DNA from: an uncultured Sunxiuqinia sp.
GTDB taxonomy: Bacteria > Bacteroidota > Bacteroidia > Bacteroidales > Prolixibacteraceae
Length of the DNA: 64,000 bases
Assembly (NCBI RefSeq): GCF_947495665.1
Contig: NZ_CANLZV010000001.1
Span: 558,001 to 622,000 of the forward strand
Direction of reading: 5' to 3'
A model generated the notes under the pieces. The model did not search any database. It was not told the origin of the DNA and saw only the letters and a program-made list of their open reading frames with translations. The position numbers and the translations under genes were made by a program. Positions 1-7,982 of this stretch are shown here, in pieces (positions within the stretch are counted from its first letter, which is position 1; each line of letters begins with the position of its first letter).

Positions 1-1
1 A

Positions 2-442
2 ATGAACCATTATTTTGACATTAAAATAAACGGATTTAGAAATTACATGCTGATAACTGTACTTGCTGTTTTTATTTGGAATTGCCAGGGACAACAAGCC
101 AGTAGGGGAGAAACCAAGATGATGGAATTAACAGACTCGGCCTATGAAGATGTGGTTTATGAGCTGGGGACCCTGGTTGTAGGGCAGGAGCAGGAAGTTG
201 TCCTCACCCTGACAAACAAGACCCCAAAACCTGTTTTGATCAACAACGTCCGGGTATTTTGCGGATGTACCATGCCCGAATATCAAACAGAGCCGATTCT
301 TCCCGAAGCTTCATCAGACCTTAAAATTCGCTTTGTTGCTGACAGTCCGGGGCTGTTCAACAAGGCCGTTAGGGTCTATCTAAGCAACCAGGATGATCCC
401 TTTGATGTGCAATTTACAGGAGAGATTACCCAAACGCTTTAA
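2..442 (+). CDS. DUF1573 domain protein, probable lipoprotein or secreted
   Basis: A 146-residue protein whose C-terminal 90 residues match the DUF1573 pattern: a beta-sandwich with the GCTMPEY stretch (usually written CGCT.P), then a run ending in VRVYLSNQDD. DUF1573 proteins are common exported proteins of Bacteroidota and their function is unknown. The N-terminus has a hydrophobic stretch (MLITVLAVFIWNCQG) with a cysteine where a lipobox would sit, so an internal start at position 47 (Met16) is as plausible as the ATG at 2. The gene touches the window edge, so an upstream extension cannot be excluded. A strong terminator follows about 30 bases after the stop codon. Confidence 0.75.
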   Translation: MNHYFDIKINGFRNYMLITVLAVFIWNCQGQQASRGETKMMELTDSAYEDVVYELGTLVVGQEQEVVLTLTNKTPKPVLINNVRVFCGCTMPEYQTEPILPEASSDLKIRFVADSPGLFNKAVRVYLSNQDDPFDVQFTGEITQTL

Positions 443-471
443 GCCGTTTTTAGTCATCGGCTCATCTGCCC

Positions 472-508
472 AAAAAAGAGTTGTCCATTCGGTCAACTCT
501 TTTTTTTT
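472..508 (+). terminator. Rho-independent terminator after the DUF1573 gene
   Basis: AAGAGTTG pairs with CAACTCTT around a 10-base loop and is followed by eight or more T residues. It sits about 30 bases past the stop codon at 442. Confidence 0.85.
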
Positions 509-879
509 GTTTGTTTGGTTGGGGCTAGCCAATAGGATATTCCGGATCGCCTGAAAAACTGAAGATGCAAATTGGGCAAGTTTGATGGATTATAAATCTA
601 ATCCGGCTTGGATTTTGCAGTGCTTCTAAAGTCAGTTGCAACTTTGCTTATTTTCTCCGTAAAAATCGGTCGCGTTTTTTTCAACCTCGATTACAGGAGA
701 AACAATTCGCCTGCACAATTTTTTTTGTGAAAAAAATATTCAAGCTGTTCGCCCTCATTGTCAGCTATGTATGACGTGTTTGCATTTTCTTCGTAAGCAG
801 ATAATGTCCAAAAAATTATAAAAACTTAATTGTATTTCGTTATTTCGCGAACTATTTGGGAAATTGTTATTCATAACGA

Positions 880-1490
880 AAGACAAAATGTCTGTGGGAA
901 GGTAAGTTCAATACAAATTCAGTCCATCTTTAGAAAGATGGTGTCTGTCTTCCCATTCTGAAGTAGCAAGTGGTTGAGAGTAAGGTTTGTGGTTTCCAGT
1001 GAAAGCTCGTTAATGAGTTCCGCCGCGCTTTAATACTTAACCGGCTCTGCTCCGAAACAATATTGTGAGAAATGAGAAATATGCAGGTTGAAAGTAGGGT
1101 TTCATTTTTAATTACATGTATATCCGCTCAAATTAATCCATTCTTGCCAGGACACTAATCTGATTATTCCTGTATTAAAACTTGTTCGTAGAATGTTTCC
1201 GCCAATTAAAAATTTTAAGTGTTTATTTTAACAATAGATTGTATGAATCAAACTGTCGCATGGGCCGTTCTTCAACCCAGCATAGTAAATGATATTACCG
1301 GAAGCAGTGTCGAAAGTAGTGAATTAGAGGTTCCCCCCTAGGAAAAACCACTCCAATTAATTCTTATTTCAAATTCTTAGTGCCAGACAAGGAAGAAAAC
1401 TTATCAGGCAGCTACTTCCATTTTGGAGTACTCCACCTGGAGAAGGTTTCAGGTCAGGAAAATACATTTTAAATCAATAATGGAAGCTCT
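880..1490 (+). mobile_element. Possible 5' part (domains I-III) of a degenerate group II intron
   Basis: This stretch has no convincing ORF but looks like structured RNA. TGGGAAG at 895-901 pairs with CTTCCCA at 949-955 and encloses a second perfect hairpin, CCATCTTT/AAAGATGG, at 924-941. Further on are phrases typical of bacterial group II intron domain I (GTGAAAGC, then GGCTCTGCTC followed by GAAAC) and GTGTCGAAAG near 1308. Recognition is from memory of intron sequences, not from an alignment. It is supported mainly by the clearer intron 3' end at 3159-3293. The rest of the 443-1510 gap shows nothing beyond the terminator at 472. A 45-codon open stretch ending near 1470 resembles nothing I know. 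Confidence 0.4.
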
Positions 1491-1510
1491 TAATTTCTTA
1501 AGCAATAGTA

Positions 1511-3025
1511 ATGAATAATTTCAAAAACAAGTATTTTGATATCTCAAAGCCGGTTTTCATTCCGGCAGCATTAATCACCTTTTTATTTGTCAGTTTTACC
1601 ATCATTTTTAACGAACAATCGGAAGCTGCATTTTCCGGTTTTCAGGCTTATATGTCGCGTAATTTTGGTTGGTTTATTTCTCTAAGCATTAACTACTTTC
1701 TAATATTTGTACTCTACCTGGCATTTAGCAAATTTGGCAAAATCAGAATTGGAGGGAAGGATGCAAAGCCCAGCTTCAGCAAGTTTTCCTGGGTAGCGAT
1801 GTTGTTTTCAGCGGGAATGGGAATTGGCTTAGTCTATTTTAGTGTTGCAGAACCGATGCTGCATTTTAGCCACCCCATTGTTGATGGGGCTTCAGATATT
1901 TATAAATCTCGCTTAGCCATTCGCAACACCTATTTTCACTATGGTTTTCATGTTTGGGGAATTTACATGTTACTCGGAATTGCACTGGCCTATTTTACCT
2001 TTAATAAAAACAGTTCATTATCATTAAAATCGACCTTGGTTCCGCTATTTGGCGATCGGATGAATGGATGGCCTGGCTATCTAATTGATGTTATTGCGGT
2101 TTTAGCAACACTGTTTGGATTAGCGACCTCACTGGGCTTTGGTGCCTTGCAGTTCAGTACCGGCTTATCCGAGTATTTTGGATTAGAAAATGCTACTAGT
2201 CTACAAGTGAGTTCCATCATCGGAATTACTCTAATTGCAACGATCTCTGTTGTTACGGGTTTAAATAAAGGACTAAAATATTTAAGTAATGCCAATATTG
2301 TTATCGCACTAATTGTTTTTGCATTTGTGCTAATCTTAGGAAATACGGTTCGCTTAATCGATGGTTTTGTGCAAAGCTTAGGAATTTACCTTTCTGATTT
2401 GATTGAATTAAGCTTATTCCGAAATCAAAATAGTACGGCCGGAAGCTGGTTTAAAGGTTGGTCGATGTTTTACTGGGTATGGTGGATTTCCTGGTCGCCA
2501 TTTGTTGGTACGTTTGTTGCCCGGATTTCCAAAGGGAGAACCATTCGGGAGATTGCGATTTTTGGCTTGGTTTTACCTTCTGTCTTTTCATTTTTATGGA
2601 TGTCAGTTCTGGGTGGAACCGCTATCAATCTGCAATTGGATGGCAATTTGGATATGGCATCCATCGTAGCACAAGACAGCTCCATTGGACTTTTCAAAAT
2701 GCTGGAGACCCTCCCTTTTTATGACATCACTGCATTTGTGTGCATTATTTTAGTGGGTACTTTTTTCATTACGTCTTCGGATAGTGGCTCTTTGGTGGTA
2801 GATATGATGACCGCAGGAGGGAAATTGAATGCCCCCAAAGGACAAAAAATATTTTGGGCTTTTATGGAGGGCGCTATTGCCATCGCCTTATTAGTAGGAG
2901 GTGGTTTAACGGCTCTTCAATCAGCTTCTATTTCAACCGGCTTTCCTTTTGCAATTATCCTGGTGCTGGTTAGTCTTTCGTTGGTTAAAAGCTTAAAACA
3001 AGATGAGCAGTTAAAGCACGTATAG
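1511..3025 (+). CDS. BCCT-family betaine/choline/carnitine transporter
   Basis: A 504-residue polytopic inner-membrane protein of the usual BCCT length with about 12 hydrophobic segments. Two family signatures are clear: the glycine-rich GMGIGLVYFSVAEP segment near residue 100, and FYWVWWISWSPFVGTFVAR in the central substrate-binding helix. The GMGIG form is typical of ion-coupled importers such as BetP, OpuD and BetT rather than the CaiT exchanger, so uptake of glycine betaine or a related compatible solute is likely. The hydrophilic C-terminal tail is short, so a BetP-like osmosensor tail is not evident. The gene stands alone between intron-like sequences, and a decayed copy of the same family lies at 18603-19084. 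Confidence 0.93.
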   Translation: MNNFKNKYFDISKPVFIPAALITFLFVSFTIIFNEQSEAAFSGFQAYMSRNFGWFISLSINYFLIFVLYLAFSKFGKIRIGGKDAKPSFSKFSWVAMLFSAGMGIGLVYFSVAEPMLHFSHPIVDGASDIYKSRLAIRNTYFHYGFHVWGIYMLLGIALAYFTFNKNSSLSLKSTLVPLFGDRMNGWPGYLIDVIAVLATLFGLATSLGFGALQFSTGLSEYFGLENATSLQVSSIIGITLIATISVVTGLNKGLKYLSNANIVIALIVFAFVLILGNTVRLIDGFVQSLGIYLSDLIELSLFRNQNSTAGSWFKGWSMFYWVWWISWSPFVGTFVARISKGRTIREIAIFGLVLPSVFSFLWMSVLGGTAINLQLDGNLDMASIVAQDSSIGLFKMLETLPFYDITAFVCIILVGTFFITSSDSGSLVVDMMTAGGKLNAPKGQKIFWAFMEGAIAIALLVGGGLTALQSASISTGFPFAIILVLVSLSLVKSLKQDEQLKHV

Positions 3026-3070
3026 TTTTCTATTGATGGCGTTTCCTGACAGAATGATGCGGTACGATAT

Positions 3071-3293
3071 GATCGATTGAAAAAGCGGGATTACATCCCT
3101 TTACTGGATCGCTACAATCAAGTTAAACCAAGTACGGTTCTGTTTCCTATGATTTAACGAACCGCCGGGTATGTGCCTGATTTTTAAATGTCCGGTGGAC
3201 ATTTAAAACGACAGGGAGGAGCGTAGCTCGCGTACGCTGGGTGGTGTGAGGGGTTCCCCGCTAGGCTTTTAGCCTAGCGGCTTCCCACTCGAT
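3071..3293 (+). mobile_element. 3' end of a group II intron: maturase tail, domain V, domain VI
   Basis: Positions 3071-3157 hold 28 codons (DRLKKRDYIPLLDRY...) that end in a stop just before GAACCGCCGGGTA at 3160. This resembles the C-terminus of a group II reverse transcriptase/maturase placed directly ahead of domain V. The 3' strand of domain V, TACGCTGGGTGGTGTGAG, is at 3233-3250. The two strands are separated by about 60 bases instead of a short loop, so domain V is interrupted. Domain VI is the hairpin CCGCTAGGC/GCCTAGCGG at 3258-3280, and ACTCGAT at 3287-3293 is a typical intron 3' end. The element is therefore a defective remnant. Its last bases supply the C-terminal codons of the opposing UvrA-like gene. 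Confidence 0.65.
3182..3208. repeat. Perfect 12-bp inverted repeat inside intron domain V
   Basis: TTTTAAATGTCC and GGACATTTAAAA are separated by GGT. The palindrome lies inside the sequence that splits domain V of the group II intron remnant, so it may be a small insertion. Confidence 0.8.
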
Positions 3294-5559
3294 TAGCATT
3301 CGTATTTCTTAATCTATAATCTTTCAAATATTTTCCTGTATAACTTTCTTCACAATCGGTTATCTGGTCGGGAGTTCCTTCAAATATCAATTCTCCTCCT
3401 GCAATTCCTCCTTCACGCCCGATGTCAATAATCCAATCAGAATTATTTATTACGTCCAGATTGTGTTCAATTACGATTAATGAATTTCCATTATCAACCA
3501 GTTTGTTCATTAGGTCAATAATCTTCTTGATGTCGGACATGTGCAAACCAGTTGTTGGCTCGTCCATGATGTAAATGTTCCCTTGCTTGTGTAATTCGCT
3601 TGCAAGTTTTACTCTTTGACATTCACCTCCTGATAATGTTGAAAGCGGTTGTCCAAGTTTTAGATATCCTAATCCTACTTCAATGAGCAATTTAAGCTTT
3701 GATTGGATTTCTGCGCTTTCAAAGAAATCATATGCTTGATTAATTGTCAATTCTAAAACTTCAAAGATGTTCTTTCCTTTGTAGACATATTTTAAAACGT
3801 CTTTGCTGTATCTTTTCCCATCGCATTCTTCACATTTTGATTTTACTGAATCAAGAAATGCCATATCAATAGTTATATAACCTAATCCATTACATTTAGG
3901 ACAAGCTCCTTTTGAATTGAAACTAAACAGAGAGCTATTTACTTTATTGGCTTTCGCAAATTCTTTTCGGATTAAGTCAAATACTCCTGTATAAGTTGCT
4001 GAATTAGAGCGTTCAGATTGACCAACAGGACTTTGGTCTATAACAATTGATTCAGGATTTTTCTTTACAAATTCTTTATGAATCAATGAACTTTTACCTG
4101 AACCTGCAACGCCAGTTATACAAACAAAAACTTTCTTAGGAATTCTTACAGAAATACACTTTAGGTTATTAGCTGTCGCATTGGTTATTTGATAATACTC
4201 GTCCGATTTTCTTAATCGGTTTTGACGCTCAATTGGATCGTTTAAAAACTTACCTGTTAAAGTATCAGATTTTTTTAGTCCTTTATAGCTTCCTTGATAA
4301 ACTATTTCTCCGCCTTTTGCTCCTGCATTTGGTCCAATATCAATAATATGGTCTGCGATTTTAATAACATCGGGGTCGTGCTCCACTACCAAAACTGTGT
4401 TCCCTGCTTCTTTTAAGTCTTTGAACAACTCATTAACCAAATGCACATCTCTCGGATGCAAACCAACACTTGGCTCGTCTAATATATAGAGCATTTCGGT
4501 CAAGCTGCTTCCTAATTGTTTTGCCAATTTAACTCGTTGAGCTTCTCCTCCCGACAATGTACTTGTTTCTCGCGATAGGTTTAAATACCCAACTCCAATA
4601 TTTACCAAATACTGTAAACGTATTTTAATTTGTTGAAGAACTGTTTCTACAAGTGGGTTTTCAATTTGTGAAATAAAACCATACAGTTCATTTAATTGCA
4701 ACAGGCACAATTCATAAATATTTTTTCCATTTATTTTTATCGAAAGTGCTTTTTCGTTTAATCGTGCTCCACCGCATTTATCACAAGTCCCTTGATGAAT
4801 GTAGTTATTTATAACATCCTGTTTCTTCTTTGATAAACTTGCAATGTCTTTATTTAGATACAAACGGTTAATTTTTGTGTATATACCTTCATAATTTCCT
4901 TTCAGGAATCCTTCTTCACTTCCCATGTTGTAACGAATGGCTTTCGCATACAAAAAGTCATTTATTTCTGATTCTGAAAAATCTTTAAAAGGTTTATCAC
5001 AATCAAACAAATTAGACATTACAATCTGTTTCCAATAAATCGAATCAACTTTGAAATCACTAAATAAGATTCCTCCATTATTTATTGATTTATCCCAATC
5101 TATCAAAGAATTAATTTCGATTTTTGTCGCTTTACCAGTTCCACTACAATTCTCGCACATGCCCTCGGGAGAATTAAAAGAAAAATGATTTGAACCTCCA
5201 ATAAATTCAGAACCGATTCGGGAATATAATAATCGCAGGTATGTGAAAATTTCGGTTACAGTACCAACTGTAGACCTTGAATTTCCAGAAAATCTCTTTT
5301 GCTCAATTAGGATAACAGGAGATAAGTTTTCAATCAAATCATAATCAGCCTGTTCATATTTAGGCATTCTGCTTCGCGCAAATGTGCTAAATGTATCATA
5401 AAGTTGTCTTTGTGCTTCGGAGTTTATCGTTTCAAAAACAAGCGATGATTTTCCTGAACCAGAGACACCAGTAAACAGTACAATCTGATTTCTTGGGATC
5501 TCTAAATCCAAGTTTTTCAGATTGTTTTGTCTTGCTCCTTTTATGACAATATTTCTCAT
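3274..5559 (-). CDS. UvrA paralog (short UvrA-like ABC ATPase)
   Basis: A 761-residue tandem ABC ATPase of the UvrA family. It has Walker A motifs GVSGSGKSS (N-terminal) and GVAGSGKSS (middle), signatures LSGGEAQRVKLA and LSGGECQRVKLA, and CxxC zinc modules (CENCSGTG, CDKCGGA, CPKCNGLG with CEECDGKR). After RSTVGTVTEI the sequence runs almost at once into FSFNSPEGMCENC. About 150 residues that carry the UvrB-binding region in canonical UvrA (compare the 934-residue UvrA at 40541) are missing. Normal UvrAB repair is therefore unlikely. Short UvrA-like proteins such as DrrC are linked to protection from DNA-binding drugs, which is only an analogy here. The start overlaps the upstream stop by ATGA. 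The last residues (VGSR) are encoded by intron-derived DNA. Confidence 0.85.
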   Translation of the reverse strand: MRNIVIKGARQNNLKNLDLEIPRNQIVLFTGVSGSGKSSLVFETINSEAQRQLYDTFSTFARSRMPKYEQADYDLIENLSPVILIEQKRFSGNSRSTVGTVTEIFTYLRLLYSRIGSEFIGGSNHFSFNSPEGMCENCSGTGKATKIEINSLIDWDKSINNGGILFSDFKVDSIYWKQIVMSNLFDCDKPFKDFSESEINDFLYAKAIRYNMGSEEGFLKGNYEGIYTKINRLYLNKDIASLSKKKQDVINNYIHQGTCDKCGGARLNEKALSIKINGKNIYELCLLQLNELYGFISQIENPLVETVLQQIKIRLQYLVNIGVGYLNLSRETSTLSGGEAQRVKLAKQLGSSLTEMLYILDEPSVGLHPRDVHLVNELFKDLKEAGNTVLVVEHDPDVIKIADHIIDIGPNAGAKGGEIVYQGSYKGLKKSDTLTGKFLNDPIERQNRLRKSDEYYQITNATANNLKCISVRIPKKVFVCITGVAGSGKSSLIHKEFVKKNPESIVIDQSPVGQSERSNSATYTGVFDLIRKEFAKANKVNSSLFSFNSKGACPKCNGLGYITIDMAFLDSVKSKCEECDGKRYSKDVLKYVYKGKNIFEVLELTINQAYDFFESAEIQSKLKLLIEVGLGYLKLGQPLSTLSGGECQRVKLASELHKQGNIYIMDEPTTGLHMSDIKKIIDLMNKLVDNGNSLIVIEHNLDVINNSDWIIDIGREGGIAGGELIFEGTPDQITDCEESYTGKYLKDYRLRNTNANRVGSR

Positions 5560-6086
5560 TGCTTTGAATAATGAAGTTGAACAAGCCCTGTGTCAAAGCT
5601 TTTACTCGATAATGCTTTTAAGTTTATCGTATCTATCCCACCAATAAATAAACGTTTTCCGTCACCCAAGAATACAGGTATTACAGAAATGATATATTCG
5701 TCAATTAAGTTTTTCTGCATCAACAATTTTACAATCTGACCGCCGCCATCACAAACAATATTTTTTCCTTGCTCGGATTTCAATTTATGTATTAATTGCT
5801 CAATATCACCGTTGTAAAAAGTAATATTTTCCTTGTCTGCAATATTTTGTCTTGTAATAACATAACAATCCAAATTTTCAGCTTGAGGTAACTTTCCTCC
5901 TGTAAGCTTTAAAATTGTATCGTATGTTGTTTTGCCAACAATGTAAGCATCAACATCCTTATAAAAATCATGATAACCATAATCTTCACCTTCTTTTTCA
6001 ACTATTGATAACCAAGACAATTCGTCATCTTTTGTTGCCAGATAACCATCAATACTCATACTAATGTACAATACTAACTTTCTCAT
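5556..6086 (-). CDS. Dihydrofolate reductase family protein (RibD C-terminal-like fold)
   Basis: A 176-residue protein of the YwjB/YyaP-type RibD_C family. It starts MRKLVLYISMSIDGYLA and carries the YIVGKTTYDTIL segment and the nucleotide-binding CDGGGQIVKLLM segment, followed by PVFLGDGKRLF. Such proteins have the DHFR/pyrimidine reductase fold and probably bind NADPH, but most have no known substrate and are not the essential FolA. The start is fixed by an AAGGAG Shine-Dalgarno at 6093-6098, unusually good for this genome. The gene is translationally coupled (4-nt overlap) to the UvrA-like gene and follows an AraC regulator on the same strand. Confidence 0.85.
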   Translation of the reverse strand: MRKLVLYISMSIDGYLATKDDELSWLSIVEKEGEDYGYHDFYKDVDAYIVGKTTYDTILKLTGGKLPQAENLDCYVITRQNIADKENITFYNGDIEQLIHKLKSEQGKNIVCDGGGQIVKLLMQKNLIDEYIISVIPVFLGDGKRLFIGGIDTINLKALSSKSFDTGLVQLHYSKQ

Positions 6087-6109
6087 AATATTCTCCTTAC
6101 TTTATTTCG

Positions 6110-6117
6110 CAAAAATA
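6110..6117 (-). promoter_or_regulatory. Putative -7 promoter element for the DHFR-like/UvrA-like pair
   Basis: TATTTTTG on the minus strand fits the Bacteroidota -7 consensus TAnnTTTG and lies 24 bases upstream of the start codon at 6086. No clear -33 TTTG is seen at the usual spacing. Confidence 0.45.
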
Positions 6118-6149
6118 AATAATGAGCTTTTGATAAAATTGTACAAAAT

Positions 6150-6896
6150 TTACCCATTTAAAAATTGTTTTGGGGTTACTCCGCAGAATTTCTTAAAAAC
6201 TCTTATAAAGTGCGATTGGTCGTAAAAACCTGAGTCTAATCCAATATTTATAAGCTTTTCCGAGTCTTTATTTTGTAGCAATTGAATAGCATAATTTACC
6301 TGCTTCAATTTTATATATTCACTTGGGGTAAGAAGAAAATGTTTTTTAAACTTCTGAATAAAACTTTTCTGTGATATTGAAATAGACATATTGAAGTCTT
6401 TTAAGCTTCCTTTTTCCAAAAGATTTTTAGATATATAACTTTCAAACTTTGCCAAATCATTATCAATGGGGGTAACTTCAAATATTTTTAATAGATGCTG
6501 TTCTACTCTTTCAAAGTCAGGGTTTGTTGGCACAAATAGTTGTTCGAATAAAATTGCAGAAATGTTATCCATTGCCTTTGAACCAAACTTTTTAGTAAGC
6601 ATCCCATAGCAAAATGGTTTTAGAATAAGTCCCACATTGCCATAAGTTCCAAATATTTTAGTTTGAAAAGGTGATGTTTTTAAACCTGATAAAATTTGAT
6701 GACCATTACTTGAAGCAAGGTTCTCAACATTCTGACCTTCAATCTCGAACTTGTCTCCATAATTAAAAATGAGTTCGGTAAATAAAGCAGCATGATGACT
6801 TGAACTCATTTCAAGTTCTGATGCTTTACCAATCCAGATTAAATCAACATATTGGTTTAGAGGAAAACTGGGATTATATGTTTTTTCAATAATCAC
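6150..6896 (-). CDS. AraC-family transcriptional regulator (DUF6597-type N-terminus)
   Basis: A 248-residue protein. The C-terminal 100 residues form a double helix-turn-helix AraC domain, with the second recognition region reading GFYDQSHFIRVFKKFCGVTP. The N-terminal part (LNQYVDLIWIG, then a cupin-like stretch with TELIFNYGD) matches the sensor domain often annotated DUF6597. The start codon is GTG at 6894-6896. It lies directly upstream of the DHFR-like and UvrA-like genes and probably controls them, although the 63-base gap has its own promoter-like element. The gene is visibly AT-rich, like the rest of the cassette. Confidence 0.85.
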   Translation of the reverse strand: MIIEKTYNPSFPLNQYVDLIWIGKASELEMSSSHHAALFTELIFNYGDKFEIEGQNVENLASSNGHQILSGLKTSPFQTKIFGTYGNVGLILKPFCYGMLTKKFGSKAMDNISAILFEQLFVPTNPDFERVEQHLLKIFEVTPIDNDLAKFESYISKNLLEKGSLKDFNMSISISQKSFIQKFKKHFLLTPSEYIKLKQVNYAIQLLQNKDSEKLINIGLDSGFYDQSHFIRVFKKFCGVTPKQFLNG

Positions 6897-6929
6897 TTTC
6901 TTATTTGCAGTGCTGTTTTTATATGAATG

Positions 6930-7532
6930 CTAACTTAAGGCTTTGTTGAACCCAAAAATTAATTTTAACCTTCCCGTCTTGGTTTTGATGATTAAAAGCT
7001 CATTCGCATTTAAGGTTCTTTGCGCATCGGTACTTGTTTTGACTTCCTGCTCTTCATGAATAATCAGTTCGCTAATCCGATCTTTAAAATAGTCGTTAAT
7101 CAGCTCTAAATTGCCCGGGTAATTCGGCACAATCCAGCAAAACTGTTTCGGGTCCCACCGGCTGTAGCGCAATGAAACAATAAAGCGAGTGTCACGGTCA
7201 TTCTTAGGCAGTTTCAAGATGATCTTCCTGCCGATGACCTGCACCGAAACACCTTTTCGTTGTTGCGAAGGCTTAGGGTGAACCGCTATGGAGGAAATGA
7301 GCTTCGATTCTTCCGGTTTTTCAACAAAAACGTTGGGGGGACAGTCCATCTTCGGGAAAAGTTTTTTCAACTGATTAAATGCACGTTCGGTATAGGGGAT
7401 ATGCCATGCACCCAGCGTTTTGCTCCATTTAGCATCCTGAATTTGCTTAATCAAGCCAGCAATCTCCTGGTTGTAAGGGAAATCAACTTGAATACGATGC
7501 TCTCCCCGGTGGATGATTTTTGTTGCCCGCAT
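6930..7532 (-). pseudogene. Truncated tyrosine recombinase (N-terminal part only)
   Basis: A 200-residue ORF with two copies of the small domain found at the N-terminus of many Bacteroidota XerC-like integrases: WSKTLGAWHIPYTERAFNQL and, later, YSRWDPKQFCWIVPNYPGNL. A third copy begins near the end (ELLIIKTKTGRLKLIFGF) and then stops abruptly. The core-binding and catalytic domains (R..HxxR..Y) are entirely absent, whereas full-length relatives are roughly twice this size. The break at about 6930 coincides with the start of the AT-rich AraC-DHFR-UvrA cassette, so the cassette probably entered here or was left after a deletion. Confidence 0.7.
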
Positions 7533-7696
7533 AAGATAGCGTTGAGTATATACACCAAAATTAAGAAATATCTACAGTCGAATACCTCATTTTTTGTAAG
7601 AAAAAACGAGTTCACTAGTCTTTAGTCGCTGAAAACCAATTCGACAGCAGGCCCCGCGCTGCCGCGCGATTGCACCTGGAATCCGCGGTAGCAGGG

Positions 7697-7969
7697 ATTG
7701 AAATCGAAAATTGGCCAAGGGGAGGCTTTTGATAGCCAATTAAATCAAAGCAATAGCCAGTTGGAGCGGAAATTTCCCCGATTAAATTTGAAAAATAGCC
7801 TATGGAAGCACATTTTTTGCCAATGGAGTTAAAAAACAGGACCGATGGGCTGGTGCTTAGGGTAATTGTATTCGGAAAATGGCCGATTGGGATCAAAATA
7901 GTGCCAATTGAAATCAAAAAAGGCCCCAAGGGACTTGTGGAAGTGCCCTTGGGGCTAATAAAATCAAGG
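7697..7969. repeat. Thirteen-unit degenerate 21-bp tandem array
   Basis: The sequence falls into thirteen consecutive 21-base units with no length change, starting at 7697. Many units begin ATTGAAATC or ATTAAAT and end in GCCA or GCCC. Because 21 is a multiple of three, both strands show seven-residue periodicity. The minus strand is fully open from 7929 to 7615 (104 residues, heptads starting with Gly and ending in Ile or Leu). The plus strand carries IGIKIVP-type heptads but has four stops in its first five units. I cannot tell whether this is an expressed heptad-repeat peptide or a decayed non-coding minisatellite. No spacers separate the units, so it is not a CRISPR. Confidence 0.75.
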
Positions 7970-7982
7970 GTTTCAGGAATGG

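Noticed and set aside
1320-1470. 45-codon open stretch before the BCCT gene as a leader peptide
   Set aside because: No start codon or family match, and it overlaps sequence better explained as intron-like RNA.
7697-7969. CRISPR array
   Set aside because: Units of 21 bases follow each other directly without unique spacers, and no cas genes are present.
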